64,000 bases of DNA from G963664225 sp964538065. GTDB taxonomy: Bacteria; Verrucomicrobiota; Verrucomicrobiia; Limisphaerales; UBA1319. Shown in pieces: positions 33,390 to 42,415 of the stretch (position 1 is the stretch's first letter; each line of letters opens with the position of its first letter). The DNA is taken from contig CAZIDG010000002.1 in the NCBI GenBank assembly GCA_964538065.1, forward strand, positions 62,001 to 126,000, read 5' to 3'. Below the pieces are notes generated by a model that saw only the letters and a program-made list of their open reading frames with translations, did not search any database and was not told where the DNA came from. The translations under genes were made by a program, and so were the position numbers.

Positions 33390-33809
33390 GTGAAATTATC
33401 GGTAAAAAGCGATTATGCGACTCGCGCCATTCTGGGCCTGTCCCGGTATTATCCCAGCGGCGAATCGCGACGGGTCGAGGATTTGGCCAAGGAACAGGGG
33501 GTGCCCGCCAAATTTCTTGCCCAGATTTTGATTGAACTTAAGGCGCGGCATATAGTGAAAAGCTTTCGCGGGAAACAGGGAGGGTATCAACTCACGCGCC
33601 CCCCAGCTGAAATTTCCATGGCCGAGGTGCTCAAGTCAGTCGAGGGTGAAATGTTTGAACCACCTGCCATGGGAGACGGTCAGTGTCCTCCCGCCCTGCG
33701 AGAGGCATGGAAGCAACTCCAGACCACTTTGGAACACACGGCGGAGAGCATTAACTTTCAGCAACTCCTGGAGAGCAATTCCGAGAAGGAAAAAATGTAT
33801 TATATTTAG
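33390..33809 (+). CDS. Rrf2 family transcriptional regulator
   Basis: 139 residues starting at GTG 33390, with AAGGAG at 33372-33377 about 12 nt upstream. The winged helix-turn-helix is typical: 'SVKSDYATRAILGLSRY', 'VEDLAKEQGVPAKFLAQILIELK', 'SFRGKQGGYQLTRPPAEIS', 'VLKSVEG'. The three-cysteine Fe-S cluster motif of IscR/NsrR is absent; only one Cys (about residue 95, 'DGQCPP') is present, so it cannot form the usual cluster. A CymR-like or ligand-independent mode is possible. It is divergent from the DHH operon with 48 nt between starts, so it may control that operon or itself. Confidence 0.88.
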   Translation: MKLSVKSDYATRAILGLSRYYPSGESRRVEDLAKEQGVPAKFLAQILIELKARHIVKSFRGKQGGYQLTRPPAEISMAEVLKSVEGEMFEPPAMGDGQCPPALREAWKQLQTTLEHTAESINFQQLLESNSEKEKMYYI

Positions 33810-33821
33810 CCTGCTGCGGAA

Positions 33822-34838
33822 TTATCGCTTGAGGATTTGGAGGGCACGTTCCACCACAGAGGCAGGAGTAATCTTTCGCATGCATTCCAAAGGTTTGGGA
33901 TGGTGGCATATCGATTGCATGCAGGGTGCACATGGAAGGGAATCGCTCAAAACCGAATCCATGCCACGATACGGGCCGGTGCGCCGCGGCTCAGTCGGCC
34001 CGAAAAGGGCAATGAGTGGCCGGCGCATTGCAGCGGCAACATGCATGGGGCCGGTGTCATTGGTAAGCATGAGACTGGAGAACCTGACCCACTCGATCAT
34101 TTCAGGAATGGAGGTTTTACCGGTAAGATCCAGGCATCGATCCGGTGCAGCCTGGGTAATTTGACGCCCCATGGCGGCATCGCTGCCACCACCCAGCACC
34201 ACAAAGCGAAGATCCCTTTTGCGCTCGGCCAATTCCTTCAATGTGGCGGCATAGTATTCCACTGGCCATCGTTTATTGATCCAACGAGCCCCAGGGTGGA
34301 TGGCTACCCATTGTGAGTCCTTCACCAGCCACTTGGCCTGCATGTTTTCCACCACGGCAGCCCTGCTGGGCAGCCACACAAATTCATCATTCACAGGCAC
34401 CTGGAGTGCCTTAAGAACCGCAAGGTACCAATCAACAGCGTGGGTGTGATAGGAGGGGCGGGGAATGGCGATATCATAAAAGGCCTGTGCACCTTCCCGG
34501 GGATCATCCAGGCCAATGGTCAATTGCCCCTTGGCAAACCAGGAAATAAGGGCGCTGCGAGCAAGGCTCTGAAGATCGATCACCAGATCGAATTGAAGGT
34601 GTCGCATTTGCTGCATCTCCTCGAACAGACGCTTCCAGTAGGAAGGAGATTGCCATCCTCGCCGATAAAACGGGAATAATCCCGCCAAATCAGGATCACC
34701 TTCCAGGAGTGGAAAAAGCTCTGCGGAGATCCACCAATAGATGGAACTGTCAGGATAATGCCGCTTCAAGAGCCGCAGAACCGGCAATGCCTGGATCACA
34801 TCGCCCAGCGAACTGGGCTTGAGGATGAGTATTCTCAC
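33822..34838 (-). CDS. Glycosyltransferase family 9 (heptosyltransferase-like)
   Basis: 338 residues from a GTG start. N-terminal 'RILILKPSSLGDVIQALPVL' is the GT9 opening. The C-terminal half holds 'IHPGARWINKRWP', 'LTGKTSIPEMI' and 'LTNDTGPMHVAAAM', followed by 'LFGPTEPRRTGPY'. GT9 enzymes transfer heptose from ADP-heptose to lipid A-core sugars in the cytoplasm. Four Cys near the C-terminus ('LPCAPCMQSICHHPKPLECM') resemble the Cys-rich insert seen in some WaaF/RfaF relatives. It is the last gene of an acylphosphatase-phosphoesterase-GT9 unit. Confidence 0.87.
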   Translation of the reverse strand: MRILILKPSSLGDVIQALPVLRLLKRHYPDSSIYWWISAELFPLLEGDPDLAGLFPFYRRGWQSPSYWKRLFEEMQQMRHLQFDLVIDLQSLARSALISWFAKGQLTIGLDDPREGAQAFYDIAIPRPSYHTHAVDWYLAVLKALQVPVNDEFVWLPSRAAVVENMQAKWLVKDSQWVAIHPGARWINKRWPVEYYAATLKELAERKRDLRFVVLGGGSDAAMGRQITQAAPDRCLDLTGKTSIPEMIEWVRFSSLMLTNDTGPMHVAAAMRRPLIALFGPTEPRRTGPYRGMDSVLSDSLPCAPCMQSICHHPKPLECMRKITPASVVERALQILKR

Positions 34839-34879
34839 CGATGATCCTTCGTCCCTTGATCACAGCCACGTTCGATCGG

Positions 34880-35602
34880 TTATTTTCCGTAGGCCAGACG
34901 TTCCGCCAGGCGTTCAGGAAGTCCTGCTGCCCTGACCTTGGCTTGCACGGCCGGAATATCGTAGTCCAACCGGCGCAGTTCAATGGTACCCTCGTCCAGG
35001 TCATACACCCCATAGGTGGCCTTGGCGACACCATCACGGGATTGGCCCACGCTGCCGATATTAACAAAATACTTTTTGCCGGGTTCAACCTTGAACTTGG
35101 AGTACGTCCCCCCTCGCACGACGCTGTCGCGTATGAAAGCAACAGGCACATGAGTGTGGCCGAAAAAGCACACATTGGTGTTTTGATAAGTGAAACTCGC
35201 AGCGGCGGCGAGCTTATCAAACACATAGCCCCACCGTTGGGGCCCATCCAGGGTGGCATGGACAAGTGAAAAAGTTGTGATCAGGCGGATATACTTTAAC
35301 TCACGCAACCACAGGCGGTCATCCTCAGTGATCTGGTGACGAGTCCAATTGATGGCTTCCTTGGCATGAGGGTTAAAGCCCTCCAACTCGCCATCCATGC
35401 TACAGTATTCGTCGTGGTTACCCTTCACACAGGGCATCTTCATTCCCCGCACAATGTCCAGACATTCCTTGGGATTGGCATTATAACCGACAATATCGCC
35501 CAGGCAGGCGTAATGTGTACACTTCAACTGTTTGGAGTCTTCCAACACCACCTGCAGTGCTTCGAGATTTGCATGAATGTCGGCTAGTATCGCGTACTTC
35601 AT
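34880..35602 (-). CDS. Metallophosphoesterase, YfcE/DUF2437-like single-domain
   Basis: 240 residues with a complete calcineurin-like dimetal site: D8-x-H10 in 'LADIHANLEAL', D36 in 'CLGDIVGYNANP', 'KGNHDEY' (N62, H63, D64), H115 in 'LVHATLD' and 'FGHTHVP' (H149, H151). The 'GDIVGYNANPKEC' form is typical of the MJ0936-like cytoplasmic phosphodiesterases with broad phosphodiester substrates. It lies 21 nt after the acylphosphatase and 41 nt before the GT9 gene on the same strand. Physiological substrate unknown. Confidence 0.88.
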   Translation of the reverse strand: MKYAILADIHANLEALQVVLEDSKQLKCTHYACLGDIVGYNANPKECLDIVRGMKMPCVKGNHDEYCSMDGELEGFNPHAKEAINWTRHQITEDDRLWLRELKYIRLITTFSLVHATLDGPQRWGYVFDKLAAAASFTYQNTNVCFFGHTHVPVAFIRDSVVRGGTYSKFKVEPGKKYFVNIGSVGQSRDGVAKATYGVYDLDEGTIELRRLDYDIPAVQAKVRAAGLPERLAERLAYGK

Positions 35603-35623
35603 TTCGTGTTTACCATCAATCAG

Positions 35624-35911
35624 TTAGCGTGTAATTTCAAATCCAATGAATCCACCCCGTGCGCCTTCCCAGGATTCCTGGGTATCGCGAATCATCGGCC
35701 CAAGTCCAGACTCAATGATCGCCTGTTTAAAGGCCTCGAGTTCGTTTTTCTCACCCTCAGCAATTAATTCCACACGACCATCGGGCAGATTCCTAATGAT
35801 GCCAGTGACCTCGAATCCAGGAGTAAGGGACTTTACAGTATACCTAAACCCCACACCCTGAACGTTTCCCGCATAAAATATGTGTGCTCGGCACCGGGCC
35901 ATATTCAACAT
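35624..35911 (-). CDS. Acylphosphatase
   Basis: 95 residues, the standard length. It hydrolyses the carboxyl-phosphate bond of acylphosphates. The active-site loop 'GNVQGVGFRYTV' contains the phosphate-binding Arg23, and 'IIRNLPDGRVEL' contains the water-orienting Asn41. The C-terminal '...GGFIGFEITR' matches the family's 'F.I..' end. A second in-frame ATG three codons on (35902) is possible. First gene of a three-gene unit. Confidence 0.9.
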   Translation of the reverse strand: MLNMARCRAHIFYAGNVQGVGFRYTVKSLTPGFEVTGIIRNLPDGRVELIAEGEKNELEAFKQAIIESGLGPMIRDTQESWEGARGGFIGFEITR

Positions 35912-36058
35912 CCTGGCTATAGCTGGTCATCATGCCCGCATACTGGACGACCAGCACTCAGGTCATATGCTTTATTAGCTATTTCCATGCCACGATCAAG
36001 CCACAAACCTGCGTTGGGATGCAATGTTTAATTGTGTACGGACACAGGTTTATTCTCT

Positions 36059-38953
36059 TTACGGTTTGCGGCGTTGAGCCCTGCGTTTGGCAGCCAAAAG
36101 TCGATCTGTTACATCTGCTTCTGTTTTAACATGTTGAGTTTCATTGTTTCCGGGTGTCTCAAGGGATGTTTCCGGTTTTGGGGGCGTGGGTGTGGCTGCG
36201 CTCCCCATACCAGGAAGGATAACAGTGCTGGATTCAACAGGTGTGTAAAGCCGCTCGGATGAAGGAGTTATTACTGCGGTTGTGGTGGTTTGAACCCGAT
36301 GTTTGCGAGCCAACAATGCTGCCAGAGAGGCCTCTGAAGCCACAGGAGCAGGTGTTTTTTGCCAAAAAAGAAGGTAGCGACGCAAAGTCATCGTTGCTTG
36401 GATCCACTCCGATCTGTCCAATTGAATGCGTCGAATACCTACATCGAGCGGGAACAGCACGATAGCCAATTTGAGAAGCCATTCCCACAAATCGAAGGGT
36501 TGAAATGTTTTCTGACGATCATGGAGGAATGGATTCAATTGTAAATCACTTGGATTCAACATCTTTCCAGAACCTGCCTCCATGAGGCGGTTCAGGGTGT
36601 TTTCATTCGGGCCCAAATCTTCATACTCTGGCGAATAATTGACGCTTGTGCCTATGACTTGGGACGAAACCACCTTTCCTTTCTCCATCTCGGTGAGGTT
36701 AACCAAGTAAGCCCCAACATCCCGGGTTTGGAATCGTGCCTCATAATGACCGGGGCCTGTCTGTTCAAGACTGACTTGGTTTCGCTCACCCTTCGGGCTA
36801 AGAATAGTGGCCTGGAGGGATAGAAAATTACGGTAATTCCCTTGAGAATCAATTACTTCCACATTTAAGTGCCCTTCACCCTTCTCGATGCCAACATCGG
36901 TGGAGAACTCTGAGTTTTCCAATCTTTTGATGCTCCATTGAGCCGTCTGAACCCAGAATTGACGGTACTGATTCCAATGAAGCCAATCCACAGCCCATTT
37001 ACCCCTGGCATCGGAAGTGAAGGCCACCACGCGTCCCAAGCCATATTGCCAATGAGCCAGAAGAGGGTCTCCTTTGTCGGTCAGGAGAGGTACTTCAGCA
37101 CGTGGCTTGGGATTGACAGCCACATAGCCTTTGAGTGAGGGGAGTGTGTCGGATGAAATACCACGGATGGGTTCAGTCACAGCACTCATGCGCGGTTTGA
37201 AGGGGTCTTCGTAGATGGCCGATTTCAGGATAACAGCAGCCTCCTTGATGAAGATCTGTGGAAGCTGGCCTGGAGAATTGACATCGTAAAAACGCCCATG
37301 TCCTTGATCGGCAAGCCATAGCATAGTGTCAGGTGCCACATGGCCGCCGATCATTACGCTGCTGATCGTGATCCGGCTTCCGGTAATGGAGTTCACGAGG
37401 TCATTTGAGGGGCGGGTGGGGTCTCCATCACTGAACACGACCATATGCTTGAGGTTGGCGGTGGATTTCTTTAATCCATTGTAAGCCATTTCCATGACTT
37501 TTTGAAAACTCGGCATGTCGCCTGGTGTCATGCCGGCGATTTGACGTCCCAATGCCTTTTTATCACCCACCTTCGTCAGAGGAAACAACCAGCGGTCCTT
37601 GCCGTCCCACAAAACGATACCCATCTCATCCTGTGGCCCCAAGGCATCCAGAGCAGCAAAGGCGATATCGCGTGCCCACTGGTTTCCATTGGGAAACTCG
37701 GTGGCGTGTACGACCAAAACCAACGCGCCACTGGGAAGGACCTTTTTGCTGCTCAATTCCATGTCAACGGGCAGGAGGGATTCAAGGGGGGTGCCCCTGT
37801 AACCACCAGCAGTAAAAGATTGGTCGCCACCGATGCAAACCATGCCCACGCCGAAATCGCGTACCGCACTCTCCAGCAGAAGCATGATCTCCCGACTCAG
37901 ATCCCCTGCGGCAATGTTACTGAGGAAGATGGAGTCGTAACTTTCCATCTCCACCAGATTCCGGGGCAAGGCGGTGAGGTCTCCAGCCTTTACCTCACAG
38001 CCGGATGATTGGAGGGCATCCCGCAACGGAATGTCCGCAGAGGGATCAGAAGAAATGAGAAGAAGACGGGGATTGCCACGAACAAAGGCAAAGCCACTGG
38101 CTCGATTGTTCTGTGGAACGGGATCGTCCGGCGTGTCGAGTTGGACGTCGTAGTAATAAAAACCAGACTCTGTGAGGCTTTGAGGCAGGGCGAACAGGTT
38201 CTTGCCGGGATTAAGTTGGATCTGTTGCTCCCCAAGGAGTTGATCATTACGAAAGACTCGTAAAGCCCCCCTGCACGCTTGATCCGACGTGGCCAGTATC
38301 TTCATTTCAAAGGTCTGGCCCTTCTTCAATCGGGAGGGAATGCTGACCCGTGAGATCGCAACATCGCCACCCCGAACGGCTCCCAGCGGCACGATGTCCA
38401 CAGAAACCCCAAGGGGCTTGGATGCAAGAACACCCCCGAGTGCATCACCCCGGTTTTCATTGCCATCGGAGAGGATGACGATGCGTTTTTGGCCGTGTTC
38501 CGGAAAGGCGGCAGCAGCCAGGCGAACGGCTGCGCCGATGTCAGTTCGCTCTGTGGGCACAACGGCGTGGATTTTTGCAGGATTGAAGAGGGGATTGGCT
38601 GTGGATTCAATGCTGGCTTCGGTCCCAAAAACGATCAATCCAGCCTTGTCACCGTCCTTTTTGGCTTTGGCAACCTGGCTGACATATTTCAACGAGGAGT
38701 CCTGCTGGGTTTGGGGGATGCTGTCCGAGCGATCCAGGAGGAAAAACACATTGACCCCTTCCATCGGTTTGAGCCATTGAAGACCAGCCAGAGCAAGAAC
38801 AAAAAGCAGCCCAATAAGCAAGCGAAGGATGAGGGAACACCATCTGCGGCAGGGGCCCAGATCCACATACGAAGTTCGGCTCAGCCAGAGGATCCACCCG
38901 ACGACCATCGGGGCTGCCAACAACCAATAGGGATGGGGCAGGTGAAAGTTCAT
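36059..38953 (-). CDS. Large membrane VWA protein with GATase-like fold and a second, degenerate VWA domain
   Basis: 964 residues. Membrane helices at about 9-24 and 41-57 are followed by a VWA domain at about 66-195 with an intact MIDAS (D74-x-S76-x-S78 in 'LLDRSDS', 'SDGNENRGD'). A beta region (about 198-285) and a class I glutamine-amidotransferase-like fold (about 293-400, 'NPRLLLISSD', 'MVCIGGDQSFTAGGY') come next. A second VWA-like domain lies at about 408-575, where the MIDAS strand reads 'LVLVVHATEFPNG', losing D-x-S-x-S, although 'MVVFSDGDPTRP' remains. Beyond it the GATase-like region resumes ('YGLGRVVAFTSDARGKW'), with a late hydrophobic stretch near 830-845 and a Pro/Thr-rich, then basic tail. 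It overlaps the NHL gene by ATGA and is the last gene of the ten-gene operon. Confidence 0.82.
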   Translation of the reverse strand: MNFHLPHPYWLLAAPMVVGWILWLSRTSYVDLGPCRRWCSLILRLLIGLLFVLALAGLQWLKPMEGVNVFFLLDRSDSIPQTQQDSSLKYVSQVAKAKKDGDKAGLIVFGTEASIESTANPLFNPAKIHAVVPTERTDIGAAVRLAAAAFPEHGQKRIVILSDGNENRGDALGGVLASKPLGVSVDIVPLGAVRGGDVAISRVSIPSRLKKGQTFEMKILATSDQACRGALRVFRNDQLLGEQQIQLNPGKNLFALPQSLTESGFYYYDVQLDTPDDPVPQNNRASGFAFVRGNPRLLLISSDPSADIPLRDALQSSGCEVKAGDLTALPRNLVEMESYDSIFLSNIAAGDLSREIMLLLESAVRDFGVGMVCIGGDQSFTAGGYRGTPLESLLPVDMELSSKKVLPSGALVLVVHATEFPNGNQWARDIAFAALDALGPQDEMGIVLWDGKDRWLFPLTKVGDKKALGRQIAGMTPGDMPSFQKVMEMAYNGLKKSTANLKHMVVFSDGDPTRPSNDLVNSITGSRITISSVMIGGHVAPDTMLWLADQGHGRFYDVNSPGQLPQIFIKEAAVILKSAIYEDPFKPRMSAVTEPIRGISSDTLPSLKGYVAVNPKPRAEVPLLTDKGDPLLAHWQYGLGRVVAFTSDARGKWAVDWLHWNQYRQFWVQTAQWSIKRLENSEFSTDVGIEKGEGHLNVEVIDSQGNYRNFLSLQATILSPKGERNQVSLEQTGPGHYEARFQTRDVGAYLVNLTEMEKGKVVSSQVIGTSVNYSPEYEDLGPNENTLNRLMEAGSGKMLNPSDLQLNPFLHDRQKTFQPFDLWEWLLKLAIVLFPLDVGIRRIQLDRSEWIQATMTLRRYLLFWQKTPAPVASEASLAALLARKHRVQTTTTAVITPSSERLYTPVESSTVILPGMGSAATPTPPKPETSLETPGNNETQHVKTEADVTDRLLAAKRRAQRRKP

Positions 38954-39993
38954 GGCGTAGTATGGGGTGGAACCGGAGTTGATGGGATTCGTGCCATGGA
39001 ACCCTTTCGGCGCTGATACTTCAGCACACGATGGTTTCCGGAGTCGGCGACAATCAAATTACCGCTGGAATCCAAAGCGATGCTCCAGGGATTGTTCAGA
39101 CGATCCAGTTCAGTACCGGGGCCTCCGATGGTTTCGACGCTTGCATGCCGCTCGTCAAAGACCTGGATGCGACTGTTTCCAAATTCGCAGACAAACAGAT
39201 ACCCTGATGAGTCTGAGCGCACATCATAGGGATAGCTCAATTGCCCCGGCTCGATTCCTGGCCGGCCGAAGGAGGATTCGAATCGTCCATCCTGGGAGAA
39301 AACCTGGATGCGATGGTTACAGGAATCTGCCACATACAGGCGATCCTGGGAATCGACATCCAGTCCTTCGGGACGATTAAATTGTCCCTGTCCACCACCA
39401 GGCTCCCCAAAGGCACGAATGGGTGTCCGCCCAGTGGAATCAAACTCCTGCACTCGTTCCACCACGCCGTATTCACTCACAAAGAGATGGCCTTTGGAGT
39501 TGACGGCAACGGCACGGGGAAAGGCAAGTTGGCCCGCATTCGTGCCGGTCACCCCCCATTGAAAGGCGAGGTGGGTGTCCGGTGCATAATGATTCACGCG
39601 GGAATAATGGGGCTCAACAACGATGATGTTGCCCGATTGATCTCGCCCCATGCCCTTGGGTTTGCCCTTGTCTGTCTGCTCCATTTGCCAAAAGGCAAGG
39701 AACTGGCCATTGGGCGAAAACTTTTGAACACGGCCGGTCATGTCCACCACATAAATGTTATCATAACGATCCACGGCCACGGATCTGGGTTTGTTAAACT
39801 CACCCAATCCGGTGCCACGGCTGCCAAGGCATATGGAACGGTCAAACAACCGACTACGTAAAGGTGTTTCGAGCGAACGAGGCTCTGGACGGCATCCGCC
39901 CACCATGCAGAGGAATCCCAGCAGCATGACAAGCAACATGCTCCATGTTCGCACGGTTCGATGTCGTTTGTAATTTTGAGTGGGAAAACACAT
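38950..39993 (-). CDS. NHL-repeat lipoprotein
   Basis: 347 residues with a signal and lipobox 'MVGGC' (Cys near 34). The rest is a six-bladed NHL beta-propeller. Repeats of the type 'GEFNKPRSVAVDRYDNIYVVD', 'GQLAFPRAVAVNSKGHLFVSE', 'GQFNRPEGLDVDSQDRLYVADSCNHRIQVF', 'GQLSYPYDVRSDSSGYLFV' and 'LDRLNNPWSIALDSSGNLIVADSGNHRVLKY' are visible. NHL propellers bind proteins, RNA or glycans, and in the envelope usually serve protein contacts. The gene is 3 nt after the ABC permease and is coupled to the VWA-GATase gene by ATGA, which ties it to this operon's complex. Confidence 0.88.
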   Translation of the reverse strand: MCFPTQNYKRHRTVRTWSMLLVMLLGFLCMVGGCRPEPRSLETPLRSRLFDRSICLGSRGTGLGEFNKPRSVAVDRYDNIYVVDMTGRVQKFSPNGQFLAFWQMEQTDKGKPKGMGRDQSGNIIVVEPHYSRVNHYAPDTHLAFQWGVTGTNAGQLAFPRAVAVNSKGHLFVSEYGVVERVQEFDSTGRTPIRAFGEPGGGQGQFNRPEGLDVDSQDRLYVADSCNHRIQVFSQDGRFESSFGRPGIEPGQLSYPYDVRSDSSGYLFVCEFGNSRIQVFDERHASVETIGGPGTELDRLNNPWSIALDSSGNLIVADSGNHRVLKYQRRKGSMARIPSTPVPPHTTP

Positions 39994-39996
39994 GGG

Positions 39997-41400
39997 CTAT
40001 TGGCGCTTTCTTTGTGCCAATTGAGACACATGAAACATGCCGTTGGCCATATGATAGACCAACAGCGGCATGATGGCGATGAATAGTAACGCGAGGCAAA
40101 GTGCATCGACCTGATCATTATGCCCGTAATGCAGGAGGTTGAAGATGCGCAGGGAAAGTGTATCTCCACCGGGCGGCACCAGAAGTATCAAGGTCTCAAC
40201 ATCCCACAAACACAAGAGATACACCGCATACCATCCCAATGACGCCAGAGGTTGCATCTGAGGCCATTGAACATGTAGAAAACGCTGCCAATGAGACGCG
40301 CCGTCCACCAAGGCAGCATCGTTCAACTGGGGATCCAGGTGACGTCGGGACCAGGTTAAAGCAGATCTGGAGAACACAAAGTAACGCAGCACCCATACTG
40401 CTATTACCACCAGAAAGGTCCCATAAATCCAAGACAAGGCGGATCGATTAAAGATCCAAATGGCCGCCACACCAAGCAGGACGCCTGGCAATGCAAAAGG
40501 GAGCCACCCAAGCCAGCCAGGTTTGATTTTACAGACCCCCAGCCCCATTAAACAGGCAATCGTTGCAGTGATGGCTGGAATGGCTGCCGAGTTGAACATG
40601 ACGTGGAAATCGGTGTGAAGTGTCTGTAAAAGTTTCGCCCAGGAAGCCCCTTGAAACACCAGGTGGCCCAGAGGAAGCAGGAGGGAGAAAAACAACAGGG
40701 CAGCCAACACGATGCGTGAAACCATTACCCAACCCATGCCCAATAATCCGCCAAAGTCAAACGTGCGTTGCCCTGCATATCTCCACCCGCATGGAGGCTC
40801 CTTGGGGGCCAGTGCCAGCAATAGTCCCAATACAAGGAGACACGGCCAGGATAAACGCATGACTTCGACATAGTCAAACTGGGTGTTGAACGCCAACCAT
40901 ATCTCAGCCGGAAACACCTTAACCTGCAGAATGGCAGGAATCGCAAAATTGTTGAATGCGAGGATGAAGATGACCAATCCCGCATGGAAAAGCGGTTGGA
41001 TGGCCACGGGAACAAGAACCCATCGCAACAGATTTGTGCCGCGGAGACATGGATCCACGTCAAAACACTCTCTCGGCAGATGACGCCAGGCAATCCATGC
41101 AGCCAAGGCAGCTATGGGCCAATAGGCCAGAGTGAGCATCCATAGGGCTCCCACTGGACCATAAATGGAAAACGGCACATAGCCACGCCATGCACCAGTA
41201 TTGCCGAACAAATCCAGATGGCAATTAATCGAAAGAAAGGGGGGCAAGGCGAGAATGCCAATGGCTGCTCCTGTCAACCACCCCCTCCAGCGAGGCGGGA
41301 GGGATGCAATGGCGAGCGCGGCAAACAGTCCGAGCAGACAAGCGGCAAACGCTGTCCCCCCTGCAAGGAGCAGACTGTTGATAAAAACCGGCCAGTTCAT
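39997..41400 (-). CDS. Iron-type ABC transporter permease, two fused permease domains
   Basis: 467 residues from the ATG at 41400, which overlaps the binding-protein stop (ATGA). A longer frame to 41463 would run into that gene. About twelve membrane helices form two permease halves, as in FbpB/SfuB ferric-iron permeases. Each half keeps an ATPase-coupling loop: 'VDPCLRGTNLLRWVLVPVA' in the first (degenerate) and 'NDAALVDGASHWQRFLHVQ' in the second, close to the EAA-x3-G consensus. No ATPase gene is in the operon or elsewhere in the window. The substrate is inferred from the FbpA-like partner. Confidence 0.82.
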   Translation of the reverse strand: MNWPVFINSLLLAGGTAFAACLLGLFAALAIASLPPRWRGWLTGAAIGILALPPFLSINCHLDLFGNTGAWRGYVPFSIYGPVGALWMLTLAYWPIAALAAWIAWRHLPRECFDVDPCLRGTNLLRWVLVPVAIQPLFHAGLVIFILAFNNFAIPAILQVKVFPAEIWLAFNTQFDYVEVMRLSWPCLLVLGLLLALAPKEPPCGWRYAGQRTFDFGGLLGMGWVMVSRIVLAALLFFSLLLPLGHLVFQGASWAKLLQTLHTDFHVMFNSAAIPAITATIACLMGLGVCKIKPGWLGWLPFALPGVLLGVAAIWIFNRSALSWIYGTFLVVIAVWVLRYFVFSRSALTWSRRHLDPQLNDAALVDGASHWQRFLHVQWPQMQPLASLGWYAVYLLCLWDVETLILLVPPGGDTLSLRIFNLLHYGHNDQVDALCLALLFIAIMPLLVYHMANGMFHVSQLAQRKRQ

Positions 41401-42398
41401 CGCAGAAAGATACCCTTCATGGTCGCAGTGGTTGCATCCAGTTCTCCAATTATTCTGTTCCAATCCGGTTTGATCGGAAGTTTATCTGGTTCAATATGAT
41501 CACCCTCCAAGGCGCCTAGACTGACCAGTTTCCAGCGTATGGTTGGGGAGGCCAGAAATTCCATGAGCCTCCGACCATTATTGGAATGGGGAGCGTTTTT
41601 GACCAAGGCCACGGTATTGGGAATCATCAGGGTCTCAGGCATGATGGGCAGGGCTGTTATGGGAAGTCCCTGGCGTTGACCGGCGAAAATATCATCCATA
41701 TCCGTCATGCCGATGGCCGCTTCCCCCTTTCCAACGAGTCGAACAACAACTGAATTTCCATCCACAATCATGGGGTGGTTGGCTTGCAGGGCACGGCACC
41801 ATTGCTCCCACCCAGCCTCACCCCAGACCTGTTTGAGCACAATAAAATGGGTGCAGGTGGAACCGAAAAGAGGGTATCCGAGAACAAGTTTGCCTTGCCA
41901 GGCTGCGTTGGTGAGATCTGTCCAGCATTGAGGTCGTTGGGATTCTGAAAGGAGGTTGGTATTGACGACCAGACGCCTGGTGCGATAGCCAAACGGAATG
42001 ATGTCGAGGCTGCTGTTGAAAACACCTGCTGCTGCCAACTGCCGGGTGCGCAACTCTTCGTTATTCCAAAATACATCACATTGTGGGCGGGAGGCTTCAC
42101 TGAGCAATCGATTGGCCAACCCGACTGTCTTTGTGGCCTCACTATCAAAGACCGCACGCACCTGGATGCCTGTTTGACGTGTAAACTCCTGGAGGAGGGG
42201 TTCGGCGTAGACCTGGTCTTGTGTTGCGTACACCACAACCTCCTCATTGTTATGCGCGCATCCGCAAAGCAAAAGAAGGAACGGCAACATCACGCTTAAG
42301 AGCGCATGACACAGGAGGGGTGTTCCAAACAGTCCATGACGAACATGCCGTGTTTTCCGAGTCATTGTTGGTAATTCCATTCTGGATATCAGGTGCAT
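41397..42398 (-). CDS. FbpA/ThiB-type extracellular solute-binding lipoprotein
   Basis: 333 residues from the ATG at 42398; ATGs at 42380 and 42365 are alternatives. The signal ends in 'LLLLCGC', a lipobox, so the protein is probably lipid-anchored. The fold is that of ferric-iron/thiamine-type binding proteins: 'EVVVYATQDQVYAEPLLQEFTRQTG', 'CDVFWNNEE', 'PFGYRTRRLVVNTNLL', 'GEAAIGMTDMDDIFAGQRQG' and 'TMKGIFLR'. FbpA-type iron ligands are paired Tyr late in the protein; I cannot confirm them here, so the ligand may be iron, another metal or a small organic cation. It sits 17 nt after the BatA-like VWA gene and is coupled to the permease. Confidence 0.82.
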   Translation of the reverse strand: MHLISRMELPTMTRKTRHVRHGLFGTPLLCHALLSVMLPFLLLLCGCAHNNEEVVVYATQDQVYAEPLLQEFTRQTGIQVRAVFDSEATKTVGLANRLLSEASRPQCDVFWNNEELRTRQLAAAGVFNSSLDIIPFGYRTRRLVVNTNLLSESQRPQCWTDLTNAAWQGKLVLGYPLFGSTCTHFIVLKQVWGEAGWEQWCRALQANHPMIVDGNSVVVRLVGKGEAAIGMTDMDDIFAGQRQGLPITALPIMPETLMIPNTVALVKNAPHSNNGRRLMEFLASPTIRWKLVSLGALEGDHIEPDKLPIKPDWNRIIGELDATTATMKGIFLR

Positions 42399-42415
42399 CA
42401 CAATAAAGTACGTTG

